From VAZQ01 sp963753575 (GTDB lineage: Bacteria; Pseudomonadota; Alphaproteobacteria; Rhizobiales; Xanthobacteraceae), in NCBI GenBank assembly GCA_963753575.1, contig CAVWCR010000003.1, positions 2,480,001-2,544,000 of the forward strand: a stretch of DNA of 64,000 nucleotides. Reading direction: 5' to 3'. This document shows positions 52,941 to 62,729 of this stretch, piece after piece. Within the stretch, counting starts at the first letter, position 1, and each line of letters begins with the position of its first letter. The position numbers were made by a program, and so were the translations under genes. The notes beneath the pieces were generated by a model. That model made no database searches. It was given only the letters and a program-made list of their open reading frames with translations, and was not told the origin of the DNA.

Positions 52941-53284
52941 GCGCCCTGCCCTCGCGTGCTTAGCGCCTCCAGGCGCCGGGTTTGGGGAAGTTGGCGCTGA
53001 TGTAGCGGTGCGCGCGCGCCGGGGCAAGGTACCGCTTGCTCTCCCCTCGGGTCGCCTGCACGCAGGAAACGATTATTCGTGACGCCCGTCACATCCGCCG
53101 GTCGCCGACGTGCGTAACTTCCCAGCAACGATGATCGCAGTAGGTGAGTAGCAACCGGCGAATTCATACCAGTTTTTAATGGATTCGGACCGATTGTGGA
53201 CTGAACCAAGCCGCGACGCCCGGCGACCAAAGGATAAGCCGGCGAACCGGTGACGACGGCCAACAGGGCCGGCAGGAGCGTGTC

Positions 53285-53497
53285 ATGGCTACGGCCAAGG
53301 TTCGGAACAGGAATGACAAGTCGGCGCTGGCTCGCGAATTCGCCGAGCTGATTGGTACCTTCAGGTCCCTGGTCGATCCCTACCGGCCCGAGGCGCACTA
53401 CATGCGCGGGCCTGGCCCCAAGTGGCGCGCCAAGCACGCCCCGCCAGCTTCCACCGATACCATCGGGGTTCCGACGCTGGCCCACGCCAAGGGTTAA
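53285..53497 (+). CDS. Small basic hypothetical protein
   Basis: A 70-residue protein, basic and polar, starting MATAKVRNRNDKSALAREFA and ending THAKG-like (PTLAHAKG). CAGGAGCGTGTC before ATG 53285 is a good ribosome site. A short helix (EFAELIGTFRSLVDPYRP) precedes a low-complexity tail. No domain recognised; it may be a small regulatory or nucleic-acid-binding protein, but this is a guess. Confidence 0.55.
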   Translation: MATAKVRNRNDKSALAREFAELIGTFRSLVDPYRPEAHYMRGPGPKWRAKHAPPASTDTIGVPTLAHAKG

Positions 53498-53703
53498 CGC
53501 ATACCTTCCCACACTGAACACTGATGCCGCGCCCCATGTGCGCGGCATCGCGCGTTTTGACGCCAGCCCTGGCGGCCGCGACCCATTGCGGCCCCGCTCG
53601 GTTTCGCGTTCTCTATGGGCCGCCGGCTCTTCCCGGCATCCGAACGAGCGCTTCCCGCCCCAAAGCCGGCCTGCCGCCCGACCCCACAAAGGACCGAGAC
53701 CAC

Positions 53704-54666
53704 ATGGCCAAGTACCGCTGCGCAATCCTCGACGACTTCCAGAACGTAGCCCTCAAGGTGGCCGACTGGTCGACGGTCTCCGGCGACCTCGAGATCAAGG
53801 TGTTCAACGAGCATCTCGGCGGGCCGGACAACGTGGTCAAGGCGCTGCAAGGGTTCCAGATCGTCTGTGCCATGCGCGAGCGCACCGGCTTCCCCCGCGC
53901 GGTGCTCGAGAAACTGCCCGACCTCAAGCTCCTGATCACTACCGGCATGCGCAATGCCTCGATCGACGTCGCGGCCGCGATCGAGCGCGGGGTGACGGTC
54001 TGCGGCAGCGGCTCGTTCGGCGGCCCGACCTCCGGCATCGCCTTCGGACTGATGCTCGAGCTCACCCGGCACATCGGCTACGAGAATGCCCGCCTCAAGG
54101 CCGGCGAAACCTGGCAGTGCACCATCGGGCCGGAGCTGGAGGGAGCCACGCTTGGCATCCTGGGCCTCGGCAAGCTCGGCACCCGCACCGCCATGATCGG
54201 CAAGGCGTTCGGCATGAAGGTCATCGCCTGGAGCCAGAACCTCACGCCCGAGAAGTGCAGGGAAGCCGGCGTCGATTATGTGAGCAAAGAAGACCTGTTC
54301 CGGCAGGCCGACTTTATCAGCATCCACGTCGTGCTGTCGCAGCGCTCGCGCGGGCTGGTTGGCGCCAAGGAGCTCCGCCTGATGAAGCCCACCGCCTATC
54401 TCATCAACACCTCGCGCGGCCCGATCGTCGACGAGGCCGCCATGCTGGCGGCACTGCGCGACAAGAAGATCGGGGGCGCCGGCCTCGATGTGTTCGACGT
54501 CGAGCCGCTGCCCAAGGACCATCCGCTGCGCAAGATGGACAACGTCGTGCTCACGCCACACCTCGGCTACGTGGCGTGGAAGAACTACCAGAACTACTTC
54601 GCCGGCGTGGTCGAGGACATCCGCGGCTTCATTGACGGCAAACCGGTGCGGGTGATGACGAATTGA
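53704..54666 (+). CDS. D-2-hydroxyacid dehydrogenase family protein
   Basis: A 320-residue NAD-dependent dehydrogenase of the D-isomer type. The dinucleotide motif is GILGLGKLGTRTA; catalytic residues are Arg in LINTSRGPIVDE, Glu in DVFDVEPLP and His in LTPHLGYVAW. It starts MAKYRCAILDDFQNVALKVA after AAGGACCGAGACCAC. Substrate unknown; the ThDP enzyme just downstream could supply or consume its 2-oxoacid. The two genes may be linked, with a palindrome between them. Confidence 0.93.
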   Translation: MAKYRCAILDDFQNVALKVADWSTVSGDLEIKVFNEHLGGPDNVVKALQGFQIVCAMRERTGFPRAVLEKLPDLKLLITTGMRNASIDVAAAIERGVTVCGSGSFGGPTSGIAFGLMLELTRHIGYENARLKAGETWQCTIGPELEGATLGILGLGKLGTRTAMIGKAFGMKVIAWSQNLTPEKCREAGVDYVSKEDLFRQADFISIHVVLSQRSRGLVGAKELRLMKPTAYLINTSRGPIVDEAAMLAALRDKKIGGAGLDVFDVEPLPKDHPLRKMDNVVLTPHLGYVAWKNYQNYFAGVVEDIRGFIDGKPVRVMTN

Positions 54667-54679
54667 CGCTGACGCGGCC

Positions 54680-54848
54680 GTAGGATGGGCAAAGGCGGAT
54701 CTGCCGTGGCTTCCACGCGCGCAAGTCTGTCGTGCGCCGTGCCCACCAAGTCCGTGCGCGATCGGCTACGATATGTGATGGTGGGCACGGCGCTGCTCTG
54801 TGCAACTGGCCAGCCCCGGCATCTGCCCCGCGCCTTTGCCCACCCTAC
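54680..54848. repeat. GTAGGATGGGCAAAGGCG palindromic element
   Basis: The element starts GTAGGATGGGCAAAGGCG and ends CGCCTTTGCCCACCCTAC, with an inner inverted pair GCGCCGTGCCCACCA and TGGTGGGCACGGCGC. It is about 169 bp and sits between the dehydrogenase and the ThDP-enzyme gene. Confidence 0.85.
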
Positions 54849-54866
54849 AGAACCGGCGGAGCGACC

Positions 54867-56664
54867 ATGACCAATAACCTCCTCAACGGCGGCCAGGTGA
54901 TCGTCGACTATCTGGTGCGCGAGAAGGTGCCGTACGTCTTCGGACTGTGCGGGCACGGCAATATCGGGCTCCTGGACGCACTGTTCGAGCGATCGTCCGA
55001 CATCACGACTCTCTCGGTGCACCACGAGACGGTCGCGGGCTTCATGGCCGACGTCTACTACCGCGTCGCCGGCAAGCCGGTCGCGACCTTCACCTCCTGC
55101 GGGCCCGGCTCCGCCAACCTGCCGATCGCGCTTGCCAATGCGTTCCTCGAACTCGGTGCCGTTCCTTGCCATCACTGGCAATGTGCCGACCGGCCAGTTC
55201 AACCGCGGCGCCTTCCAGGAGCTCTACCGCCACTACCAGGCCGACTTTCCCTCGACCGTGCGCTCATGCTGCAAGCACGTGTTCCAGCCGACTCGCGGCG
55301 ACATGGTCCCGCTCGCGGTGCGGCAGGCCTGGAAGACCATGGTGACCGGCCGGCCCGGCCCGGTCGTGCTCGACGTGCCGTTCGACATCTTCAAGGAAGC
55401 TGCCGCCGAGGAGACGCCGAAGCCCGAGGAATGGTGCGCCAACATTTCCTCGCGCTGCGGCGCCGATCCCGACGGCGTGGTCCAGACGGTCGACATGCTG
55501 CTTGCGGCCGAACGGCCGGTAATCCTGGTCGGCCAGGGCGTACGTTATAGCGGCGCTTCTGCCGAGCTCGTCGCGCTCGCCGAGCGGCTGCAAATCCCGG
55601 TCGCCGCCTCCGCCAGCGGCCTTGGCGCGATCCCGAGCGATCACAAGCTCGCGCTCGGGCTCGTCTCGCGCGGCGGGCTGTATCATGCCAATCACGCAAC
55701 ACGGCAGGCGGACGTGCTGCTGGCGCTCGGCGTGCGCTTCGACGACCGCACCTCCTCCTCGTGGCTGCCCGGTTATTCCTTCACCATCCCGCCCACGCAG
55801 CTCATCCACGTCGACATCGATCCGAACGAGATCGCCCGCAACTATCCGGTCGCGCTCGGGCTGATGGCGGACGTGCGCACCTTCCTGCGCCAGGTGCTGG
55901 CCGAGCTTGACCGACGTAAGAGCACCACCGAGCGCGCCGCAGCGCGCGCGGCCTGGCTCGGGGTCATCGACGGCTACCGCAAGGAGTGGGACGCGCTGGT
56001 GGCGGAAGGCTTCAAGGACGACGCGTCGCCGATCAACCCGCAGCGTGCCGCCTACGAGATCGACCGCGCGCTGCCCGACGACGCGATCCTGGTGAGCGAC
56101 ATCGGCGTGCATCACAATTGGCTGCTGCAGTTCTGCAAGCCGAAGCGGCCGGATTCCCTGATCGGCTCGATGGGTTTCGGGCCGATGGGCTTTGGTGTTG
56201 CCGGCGTGCTGGGCGCCAAGCTCGCGGCGCCCGATCGGCCCTGCGTCGGGGTGGTCGGCGACGGCGCCTTCTTCATGCATGCGAGCGTGCTCGGCACCGC
56301 GATCGAGTACGAGCTGCCGGTCGTCTGGGTGATCTGGAACAACTACGCCTATGCGTCGATCCGCGGTTTGCAGCGCGGCTATCTCGGCGGCCGCGAGCTT
56401 GCCACCGACTTCAAGCACCCGCAGACCGGCGCGCCCTACAATCCCGACTTCGCCGCCATGGCACGTTCCGCCGGCGTCGAGGGTGTTACCATCGATCGCC
56501 CGGGCGACCTCGGCGACGCCATCCGCGCCGCCATCGCGAGCGGCAGGCCCTACCTGATCGACGCGATCGTGGGCGCCGACAAGAACCCGGGCGGCGCCGG
56601 TGTCTGGGAGCTGCCCGGCCATGGCATCAGCGCACCGACGATCGGCGGGCGGTATGTCCCTTAA
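54867..56664 (+). pseudogene. Thiamine diphosphate-dependent enzyme (acetolactate-synthase-like) with a single-base frameshift
   Basis: From ATG 54867 (GGAG 7 bases upstream) the sequence reads GGQVIVDYLVREKVPYVFGL, then HHETVAGFMADVYYRVAGKP, SCGPGSANLPIALANAFL; it then leaves frame. The rest resumes one frame over as SVPFLAITGNVPTGQFNRGA and continues to the normal end, with the ThDP motif GDGAFFM followed by WVIWNNYAYASIRG. Removing one A at 55150-55151 gives the expected LDSVPFLAITG. The whole would be about 598 residues. It is therefore either a recent frameshift or a base-calling error. The specific reaction (acetolactate, sulfoacetaldehyde, oxalyl or other) is not determined. Confidence 0.85.
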
Positions 56665-56674
56665 CTGCCTCCGC

Positions 56675-56792
56675 GTCGTCCCGGATGAACAAGCGCAGCG
56701 AGCGAGACCCGGCACCTAATCTTCAACGCCTCCAGTCGAAGCCTGTCATCGGGCAACGCTTTGCGCGGACCCGTTGGCTCGGCCGGGACGAC
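56675..56792. repeat. GTCGTCCCGG palindromic element
   Basis: About 118 bp with outer arms GTCGTCCCGG and CCGGGACGAC, and inner AAGCGCAGCGAGCGAGACCC. It is a repeat type common in Bradyrhizobium-like genomes. It lies between the ThDP enzyme gene and the first tandem Bug receptor. Confidence 0.8.
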
Positions 56793-56906
56793 AGGCACGT
56801 GTGCGATGCGACAAGTGGGCCTCTTGTGGTATGGGTGGCCGATGCCGGACACTCGCGGCCACTAAGCGGGAACCCGGAATTTTAACGATATCAAGGAGGC
56901 ACGTTC

Positions 56907-57923
56907 ATGCGACGGACTTGGATCTTCGGCGCCCTGATGGGCGTCTCAGTTGTCTCGCTGGCGATGACGTCGTCATGGGCGCAGAGCGACTTCTACAAAG
57001 GCAGGACCATCTCGGTCGTGATCGGTGCAAAGACCGGAAGCCTCGCGGTCGCTGCACAGATCGTCACCCATCACCTCGGCAAACATATTCCGGGTAATCC
57101 ACTTGTGATCTTCCGGCAGATGCCGGGCGCCGCGCACATGAACGCGACCAACCACATCTTCAACGTGGCGGAAGCGGACGGCCTGACCATCCTGGCGGCC
57201 AATCCGAACGTCTCCATGTCGCAGCTTGCCAAGGTGGCGCAGGTCCGTTTCGACGTGCGCAAGTTCGAATGGCTCGGCTCGACCGGCCCTGACGGAGCGA
57301 TGTTCGCGATCCGCGCCGACCTGCCGTACAAGACCTTCCAGGAGTTCAAGGCCTCCGGCAAGGAACTGGTCGTCGGCACCACCGGCCCCGGCTCCAACGC
57401 CTATGACATGCCGCTCCTGCTGAAGGAATTCGCCGGCGCCAAGCTGCGGCTGGTGAAGGGCTATGCCGCCAACAGCGACATCCTGCTCGCGGTCGAGCGC
57501 AAGGAGGCGGACGGCTGGGCGGCGCTCGCCACTACGGTCAAGAATGGCATCGACCGGGGCGCGGTGCGCGCCATCGTGCGCACGCGCTCGCCAATCCGCG
57601 GCTTCAATGATCTGCCGGTCGACGAGACGCTGACCACCGACCCGATCGGCAAGTCGCTGATGGCGTTGCGCGGCATTCCGCTGTCGATCGGACGCGCCTT
57701 CGCGGTGCGGCCGGGAACGCCGGCCGATCGGGTCAAGATCCTGCGCGAGGCGCTGGCCAAGACCGTCGCCGACCCGGAATTCCAGGCCGAGGCCAAGAAG
57801 GCACAGATCGACATGGAATACATCTCGCCGGAGGACGTGAGCAAAGGCTTCGACGAGATGATGAACCAGCCGCCCGCGGTGCTTGAGGCGATGCACAAGT
57901 ATCTGCTGTCCGAAAAGAAATAA
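56907..57923 (+). CDS. Bug/TctC-type substrate-binding protein, tandem copy 1
   Basis: A 338-residue periplasmic receptor. After a signal peptide ending near SSWAQ comes DFYKGRTISVVIGAKTGSLA, then NPLVIFRQMPGAAHMNATNH and TTGPGSNAYDMPLLLKEF. AAGGAGGCACGTTC precedes the ATG, a near-ideal ribosome site. It is a close paralog of the next gene. No TctA/TctB lie nearby. The ligand may relate to the neighbouring dehydrogenase/ThDP genes but this is only context. Confidence 0.9.
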   Translation: MRRTWIFGALMGVSVVSLAMTSSWAQSDFYKGRTISVVIGAKTGSLAVAAQIVTHHLGKHIPGNPLVIFRQMPGAAHMNATNHIFNVAEADGLTILAANPNVSMSQLAKVAQVRFDVRKFEWLGSTGPDGAMFAIRADLPYKTFQEFKASGKELVVGTTGPGSNAYDMPLLLKEFAGAKLRLVKGYAANSDILLAVERKEADGWAALATTVKNGIDRGAVRAIVRTRSPIRGFNDLPVDETLTTDPIGKSLMALRGIPLSIGRAFAVRPGTPADRVKILREALAKTVADPEFQAEAKKAQIDMEYISPEDVSKGFDEMMNQPPAVLEAMHKYLLSEKK

Positions 57924-58055
57924 CGGCGCTCGCACGCGGAGCGGGCTGAGCGGAAGCAAGGCCCGCCCGCGCGCACCGGACGGGATGAGTCTCGCCTTGG
58001 CGAAACCCGTCCTATCAAAAAAACAAACGATCATCACCGACACAGGGAGGAACCC

Positions 58056-59069
58056 ATGAAGCGATCGCCGGTCGTATGCGCCCTCGTTGGCTTGCTGGCC
58101 TTCCCCTCGACTCAAACGGCGCTGGCACAGGCCGATTTCTACAAGGGCAAGACCGTTACGCTGGTGATCGGGTCGCGTGTGACCGGCAGCCTGTCGATTG
58201 GCGCGCAGATCGTCGCCCGCCACATCGGAAAGCACATACCCGGAAATCCAACCGGCATCCTCCGCCAGATGCCCGGCGGCGCTCACCTGAATGCCACCAA
58301 CTATGTCTACAACGTCGCCGAGCCCGACGGCCTGACCATCCTGGCCGCCAATCCGGCCGTCGCCACCGGACAACTGCTGAAGGTTTCTGCCGTCCGCTTC
58401 GACGTGCGCAAGTTCGCGTGGCTGGGCTCTTCGGGCGCCGAGGGCGCCATCTTCGCGATCCGTCCGGACCTTCCGTACAAGACGTTCCAGGAGCTGCGCG
58501 ACTCCGGGCGCGAGCTGATCGCAGGCACGACCGGGCCCGGATCGAACGCGCATGACGTTCCGCTGCTGCTCAAGGAATTCGCCGGGCTCAAGATGAAGCT
58601 GGTGTCGGGCTATGCGGCGAACGCCGACATTCGCCTCGCGCTCGAGCGCAAGGAAGTCGACGCCTGGACCTCCATGGCCACCACGATCCGGCTGGCGGCA
58701 GAACGCGGCATCGTGCGACCGCTCGTGCGCAGCAGCCGGGCGCCGGTGCCGACCCTCAATTACCTGCCGGTGGACGAGGACCTCGCGATCAATAGCCTCG
58801 GGCGCTCGCTGATGAAAGTGCGCGGCACGCCGCTCGCGATCGGACGACCCTACGGCGTGCGGCCGGGCACGCCGCCCGAGCGCGTCGCGATATTGCGGCA
58901 GGCAATCGCCAAGGTGCTCGCCGATCCGCAGTTCCTGGCCGAGGCGAAAGCGGCGCAGATCGAGATGCATTTCATCACGGCGGAGGAGGTGGCCAAGCGC
59001 TTCGACGACATGATCAACCAGCCGGCCGAAGTCGTGGAAGCGATGCACAAGTACGTCAAGACGGATTGA
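58056..59069 (+). CDS. Bug/TctC-type substrate-binding protein, tandem copy 2
   Basis: A 337-residue paralog of the preceding gene, with the same blocks: DFYKGKTVTLVIGSRVTGSL, IPGNPTGILRQMPGGAHLNA, GTTGPGSNAHDVPLLLKEFA, and RPGTPPERVAILRQAIAKVL. Signal peptide ends near TALAQA. CAGGGAGGAACCC precedes the ATG. The copies are about 130 bases apart and probably arose by duplication; differences concentrate in the C-terminal lobe, which may reflect different ligands. Confidence 0.9.
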   Translation: MKRSPVVCALVGLLAFPSTQTALAQADFYKGKTVTLVIGSRVTGSLSIGAQIVARHIGKHIPGNPTGILRQMPGGAHLNATNYVYNVAEPDGLTILAANPAVATGQLLKVSAVRFDVRKFAWLGSSGAEGAIFAIRPDLPYKTFQELRDSGRELIAGTTGPGSNAHDVPLLLKEFAGLKMKLVSGYAANADIRLALERKEVDAWTSMATTIRLAAERGIVRPLVRSSRAPVPTLNYLPVDEDLAINSLGRSLMKVRGTPLAIGRPYGVRPGTPPERVAILRQAIAKVLADPQFLAEAKAAQIEMHFITAEEVAKRFDDMINQPAEVVEAMHKYVKTD

Positions 59070-59155
59070 GCCGGCAACTCACGCCCGCGCCCTTCCCATA
59101 AGATTCGTGCCCGGCGATGGGCCGGGCACGAGCAACATTCCCCTGATTGGAACCG

Positions 59156-60310
59156 CTATCGCGTCCGCGACGGCGGGGCGAGCGGATTGTAGGGCCCGGA
59201 CGGCTGCGCAGCGGTCGTCGCAGGCGCCGCGCTCGCGGAGGTCGGCGGCCGCCCTGGCAGCACCACGACACGCGTGCCGACAGTGACGCGCTGGTAGAGA
59301 TCCGACACGTCTTCGTTGGTCAGGCGGATGCAGCCCGACGACACAAACGTTCCGATGGTCGAGGGCTGGTTGGTGCCGTGGATGCGGTAGAGCGTCTTGC
59401 CGAGATAGAGCGCGCGCGCGCCGAGCGGGTTGCCCTCGCCGCCAGCCATGAAGCGCGGCAGATAAGGCTGGCGCTCGATCATCTCGGCCGGCGGATGCCA
59501 GTCCGGCCATTCGGCCATGCGGGAGACGCGCTCAGCGCCCGACCACGTGAAGCCTTCACGGCCGACACCGATGCCGTAGCGCATCGCCTTGCCGTTGCCG
59601 AGCACGAGGTAGAGGTAGGTATTGGCGGTGTCGATGACGATCGTCCCGGCGGGCTCGCGCGTGCGATAGTCCACCATGGTGCGGCGAAACTGCGGGGGTA
59701 GTCCCTTACTCGGGCCGGTCTCGGGCTGCTCGTCGGGCGGCAGGGCGGCGTAAACGGCACCTCCCTGCGGCTGGGCGGCCTGTTCTTCCTGCTGACGTCC
59801 CACCGGTTCCTGCTGTTGCCCCACCGGAGCGGGCGGCCGCAGGATGTCGAGCGGGCTCGGCAACTGACCGGGCTGTGTCTGCGGATAAGGCTCAGCGGCC
59901 GGCGGCTGATCACCGTAGTTGGGACGCGCGACCTGCGTGCGCGGATCGGGCTCATAGGCGGGCGGCTGTCCATTATCCTCGGGACGCGCAACTCGCTCGC
60001 GTGGCTCAATCGGCTCATAGCCTGGCACCGGCTGGCGATAGCCCCCAGGCGGCGGCAGCTGATTGGTTTCAACCTCCTGCGGAACGCTCCGCCCATATTG
60101 CGGGCCGGCAGAAGTTTCAGGCGCCGGCATCCGATAGCCCGGAGGCGGATCGTAGGGCGGAGCATCGTCCTCGACCGGGACGGGCGGCGGCGGCTGGAAA
60201 GGCGCCCGCTGGAACGGAGGAACCGGCAGCGGCAAGAACTGCGCGATCGCCGGGGTCGCAGCGACACCCAGCAACAATACGGTGATAGTGGCTGCCGCGC
60301 GTAAGCGCAT
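59156..60310 (-). CDS. L,D-transpeptidase (YkuD) with a long Pro-rich N-terminus
   Basis: A 384-residue exported protein. A signal peptide (RLRAAATITVLLLGVAATPA) is followed by about 200 residues rich in Pro, Gln and Tyr (PPFQRAPFQPPPPVPVEDD and similar), which probably spans the periplasm or cell wall. The YkuD domain is at the C-terminal end: TIVIDTANTYLYLVLGNGKA, IHGTNQPSTIG with the conserved His, and SSGCIRLTNEDVSDLY with the nucleophile Cys. It would cross-link peptidoglycan or attach proteins to it. ATG 60310 follows AGGAGGGGGT. Confidence 0.92.
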   Translation of the reverse strand: MRLRAAATITVLLLGVAATPAIAQFLPLPVPPFQRAPFQPPPPVPVEDDAPPYDPPPGYRMPAPETSAGPQYGRSVPQEVETNQLPPPGGYRQPVPGYEPIEPRERVARPEDNGQPPAYEPDPRTQVARPNYGDQPPAAEPYPQTQPGQLPSPLDILRPPAPVGQQQEPVGRQQEEQAAQPQGGAVYAALPPDEQPETGPSKGLPPQFRRTMVDYRTREPAGTIVIDTANTYLYLVLGNGKAMRYGIGVGREGFTWSGAERVSRMAEWPDWHPPAEMIERQPYLPRFMAGGEGNPLGARALYLGKTLYRIHGTNQPSTIGTFVSSGCIRLTNEDVSDLYQRVTVGTRVVVLPGRPPTSASAAPATTAAQPSGPYNPLAPPSRTR

Positions 60311-60494
60311 ACCCCCTCCTATGACCAACCAAAGCAGAATAATCCCCGGAGTTCGCCCAGGATCAAGGCGCATTCAAGACGATCCCACGAATTGATCAGC
60401 AAGCCATTGATAATACCTGCCTCTGCCCACTGTCGACAGGCCCTCGTGGGTTCTACACTCCAATCCTCCAGGCGCTGATTAAGATATTGACTTA

Positions 60495-60875
60495 TCACGA
60501 CTTCTTGAATTCATCGACGACCTTGCGGGCAACCCGAAAGCAGTCGACCCCGACCGGAAAACCACAATAGGCCGCAATCTGCGTCAGCACGGCGCGGACC
60601 TCGTTGGGGGTGAGCCCGTTGCGTAGCGCCCCGCGGGTATGGGTCTCGAATTCCTGCATTTTTCCCAGAGCTGCAATCATCCCGAGGTTGAGAATCGAGC
60701 GTTCGCGCGGGGTCAGGGTCGGGTCGCCCCAGGTCTCGCCCCAGCCGTACTGGGTGACGATCCTCTGGAAGTCACGGTTGAAGTCGTCAACGCCCTCCAT
60801 CGCACGATCCACATAGGCATCGCCCAGTACCTTGCGGCGCATGGCCATGCCGCGGTCGTAGGTCTCCTTGTCCAT
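60495..60875 (-). CDS. Carboxymuconolactone decarboxylase family protein
   Basis: A 126-residue AhpD/PcaC-like protein. Family segments are RRKVLGDAYVDRAM, LTPRERSILNLGMIAALGKM and HTRGALRNGLTPNEVRAVLT, then IAAYCGFPVGVDCFRVA. The fold is that of 4-carboxymuconolactone decarboxylase, although many relatives are peroxidase-like or of unknown role. It starts right after the TIGR02444 stop (one base between) and is translated from GGGGGAGTGAG. Confidence 0.88.
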   Translation of the reverse strand: MDKETYDRGMAMRRKVLGDAYVDRAMEGVDDFNRDFQRIVTQYGWGETWGDPTLTPRERSILNLGMIAALGKMQEFETHTRGALRNGLTPNEVRAVLTQIAAYCGFPVGVDCFRVARKVVDEFKKS

Positions 60876-60876
60876 C

Positions 60877-61401
60877 TCACTCCCCCTTGAGGTTCGCGAA
60901 CGCAGCCAGCACGGCGTCGACCGCCGCTTTGGCAAAGGTAACCGCTCGCACGGTCTCGTAGGCAGCCACGTTGAGATGCGCGGCATCAGTCGGTGATGGC
61001 GCTTCGCGGCCAAGCGGCGACGCGCGGGCAAGCTCGTACATCGCCTCCTGCTGCAGCCGCTCGGCTTCAAGCTCGACCGCCTTGATCCTGGTGCGAAAGG
61101 CTTCTGCGGTTCCACCCCCGACCAGCGCAGGTGGCGATTTCAGCGCACGCCGCACATGGCGCAGCGGGATTACCGTCGCGTCGCGCCACGGCCCGATACG
61201 GCTGTCGAGCGCCGCGACATCGGCAGCCGCAAAGGCGCGCCGCTGCGTCGCCTGCCAAAGCAGGAACAGGAGCAGATTGACATCGACGCCCGCACCCTCC
61301 TGCAGCGCGATGCAGGCGTCGGCGACGCCGGGCGCCCGATAAAGCTTGAGCGAGAACCGCCAGAACGGCGAGCCTTGCGCGAATGTGCTGGTGTCTGTCA
61401 T
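60877..61401 (-). CDS. TIGR02444-type conserved hypothetical protein
   Basis: A 174-residue helical protein. It starts MTDTSTFAQGSPFWRFSLKL, and the central VNLLLFLLWQATQRRAFAAA and PWRDATVIPLRHVRRALKS are typical of a TIGR02444 (DUF2390)-type family of unknown function. It precedes the carboxymuconolactone decarboxylase gene by one base, an arrangement that suggests one transcript. Start ATG 61401; the frame runs to 61467. Confidence 0.8.
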   Translation of the reverse strand: MTDTSTFAQGSPFWRFSLKLYRAPGVADACIALQEGAGVDVNLLLFLLWQATQRRAFAAADVAALDSRIGPWRDATVIPLRHVRRALKSPPALVGGGTAEAFRTRIKAVELEAERLQQEAMYELARASPLGREAPSPTDAAHLNVAAYETVRAVTFAKAAVDAVLAAFANLKGE

Positions 61402-61490
61402 GCCGGCGAAAAGTCTTGCACGCTTGGCCGCTACATGAAAGCGCCTGCCGCAAAGCACTTGCTTCATGGGGTGCGGGACAGACGCGAAGA

Positions 61491-62570
61491 CTATTTTCGC
61501 CCCGTCAGCGGCTCGATCGAGAGCGTGCCAGCGAGCTCGTCCACCTGCTTGATGAGCGACTCTGCCAGCGGCACCCCGTTCTTCTCGCGGTCGGCGCGGC
61601 GCTTGACCCGACCCTGTCCCGGGATCCTGATCTCGTCGACACCGGGCAGGCGTTTCGAGCTCGCAAGATCGTGCACATGGCGATCGATCTCCGCCTTGAA
61701 TGCGTCGAGCGGCAGGAACCGCTTGACGTCGAGCGCAACCAAAAAATGCCCGGTGTTGGTTTCCTTGTTCTGCTCGGCGGTGGTGTCCTTGACGTCGCGC
61801 CCGAACGAGGCGCGATTGAGCGGGCCGCCCAGGAGCCCGAGCACGATGGCGAGGCCCGAGCCTTTATAGGTCCCCACCGGCACGAACATGCCCTCGGCGA
61901 GGCGCTTGCCATCGGTGATCGGCTCACCGTCCTCGCGGCTGATGACCCAGCCGACCGGCAGCGGCCGGCCCTCGTTGGCGTAGGTGCGGATGGCGCCGTT
62001 CGAGGCGACGGAGGTTGCGATGTCGAGCACGATCGGCGCCTCCTTGCCGGCCGGGATCGCAACCGCGATCGGATTGGTGCCAAGGAGCGGCTCGGCGCCA
62101 CCCCAGGGCGCCATGAAGTTGGAGGCCGAGACCGCGCTGTAGATGCCGACCATGCCGTGCTTGAGGGGGACGGTGGCGTAGGTCGAGCCCGCACCCGAAT
62201 GGTTGGACCGCCGCACGCCGACCCAGGCGACGCCCGCCTCGCGCGCGATCTCAACCGCGAGATTGGCGGCGTAGGTCATCACCAAGTGGCCCACGCCGTT
62301 GTCGCCATCGACCAGGGCCGTGGCCGGGCTGCGCTCCAAGACCTTGATGGTGGCGCGTGGATTGAAATGCCCGCGCCGAAGCAGACGCACATAGCCGGCG
62401 AGCCGGAAGATGCCGTGCGCGTCCGAGCCCGACAGGTCGGCATCGAGCATGGCGTCCGCCACGATGCCGGCGTCGGCCTCCGGCAGCCCGCAGGCGCGGA
62501 AGGCATCGATCATGAACGCGCGGATGGTCGCAGCCGGAATGCGGCGGGTCGATTCAGTGACGTTCGGCAC
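61491..62570 (-). CDS. Ldh-family (malate/L-lactate-type) NAD(P) dehydrogenase
   Basis: A 359-residue enzyme of the Ldh/YbiC/ureidoglycolate dehydrogenase family, distinct from classical lactate dehydrogenases. Recognisable are the N-terminal DADLSGSDAHGIFRL, the central VGVRRSNHSGAGSTYA with the catalytic His, and PLLGTNPIAVAIPAGKEAPI. The substrate could be a malate-, sulfolactate- or ureidoglycolate-like hydroxyacid. Its gene is divergent from the DUF938 gene with about 160 bases between. Confidence 0.9.
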   Translation of the reverse strand: MPNVTESTRRIPAATIRAFMIDAFRACGLPEADAGIVADAMLDADLSGSDAHGIFRLAGYVRLLRRGHFNPRATIKVLERSPATALVDGDNGVGHLVMTYAANLAVEIAREAGVAWVGVRRSNHSGAGSTYATVPLKHGMVGIYSAVSASNFMAPWGGAEPLLGTNPIAVAIPAGKEAPIVLDIATSVASNGAIRTYANEGRPLPVGWVISREDGEPITDGKRLAEGMFVPVGTYKGSGLAIVLGLLGGPLNRASFGRDVKDTTAEQNKETNTGHFLVALDVKRFLPLDAFKAEIDRHVHDLASSKRLPGVDEIRIPGQGRVKRRADREKNGVPLAESLIKQVDELAGTLSIEPLTGRK

Positions 62571-62729
62571 GGGGAACTCTCTGCTGAAGGGGACTTTGAT
62601 GGCAGGCCATGGTGGCGGGCCATGTCAAATCATGAATTGAGCACGGTTGCCAGACACTCGGGCGTGCTGCTTATTCGTGAGCCGAGGCCGGTCCTGGAGG
62701 GCGCGGCGGCCAATTCGCGCAGGTCAGGC

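Noticed and set aside
54867..56664. Programmed frameshifting in the ThDP enzyme gene
   Set aside because: There is no slippery heptamer or downstream hairpin at the shift, and relatives of this enzyme are encoded in one frame.
61383..62729. A long plus-strand frame upstream of and in frame with the DUF938 gene
   Set aside because: Most of it is antisense to the Ldh-family gene; only the part from about 62730 matches the family.
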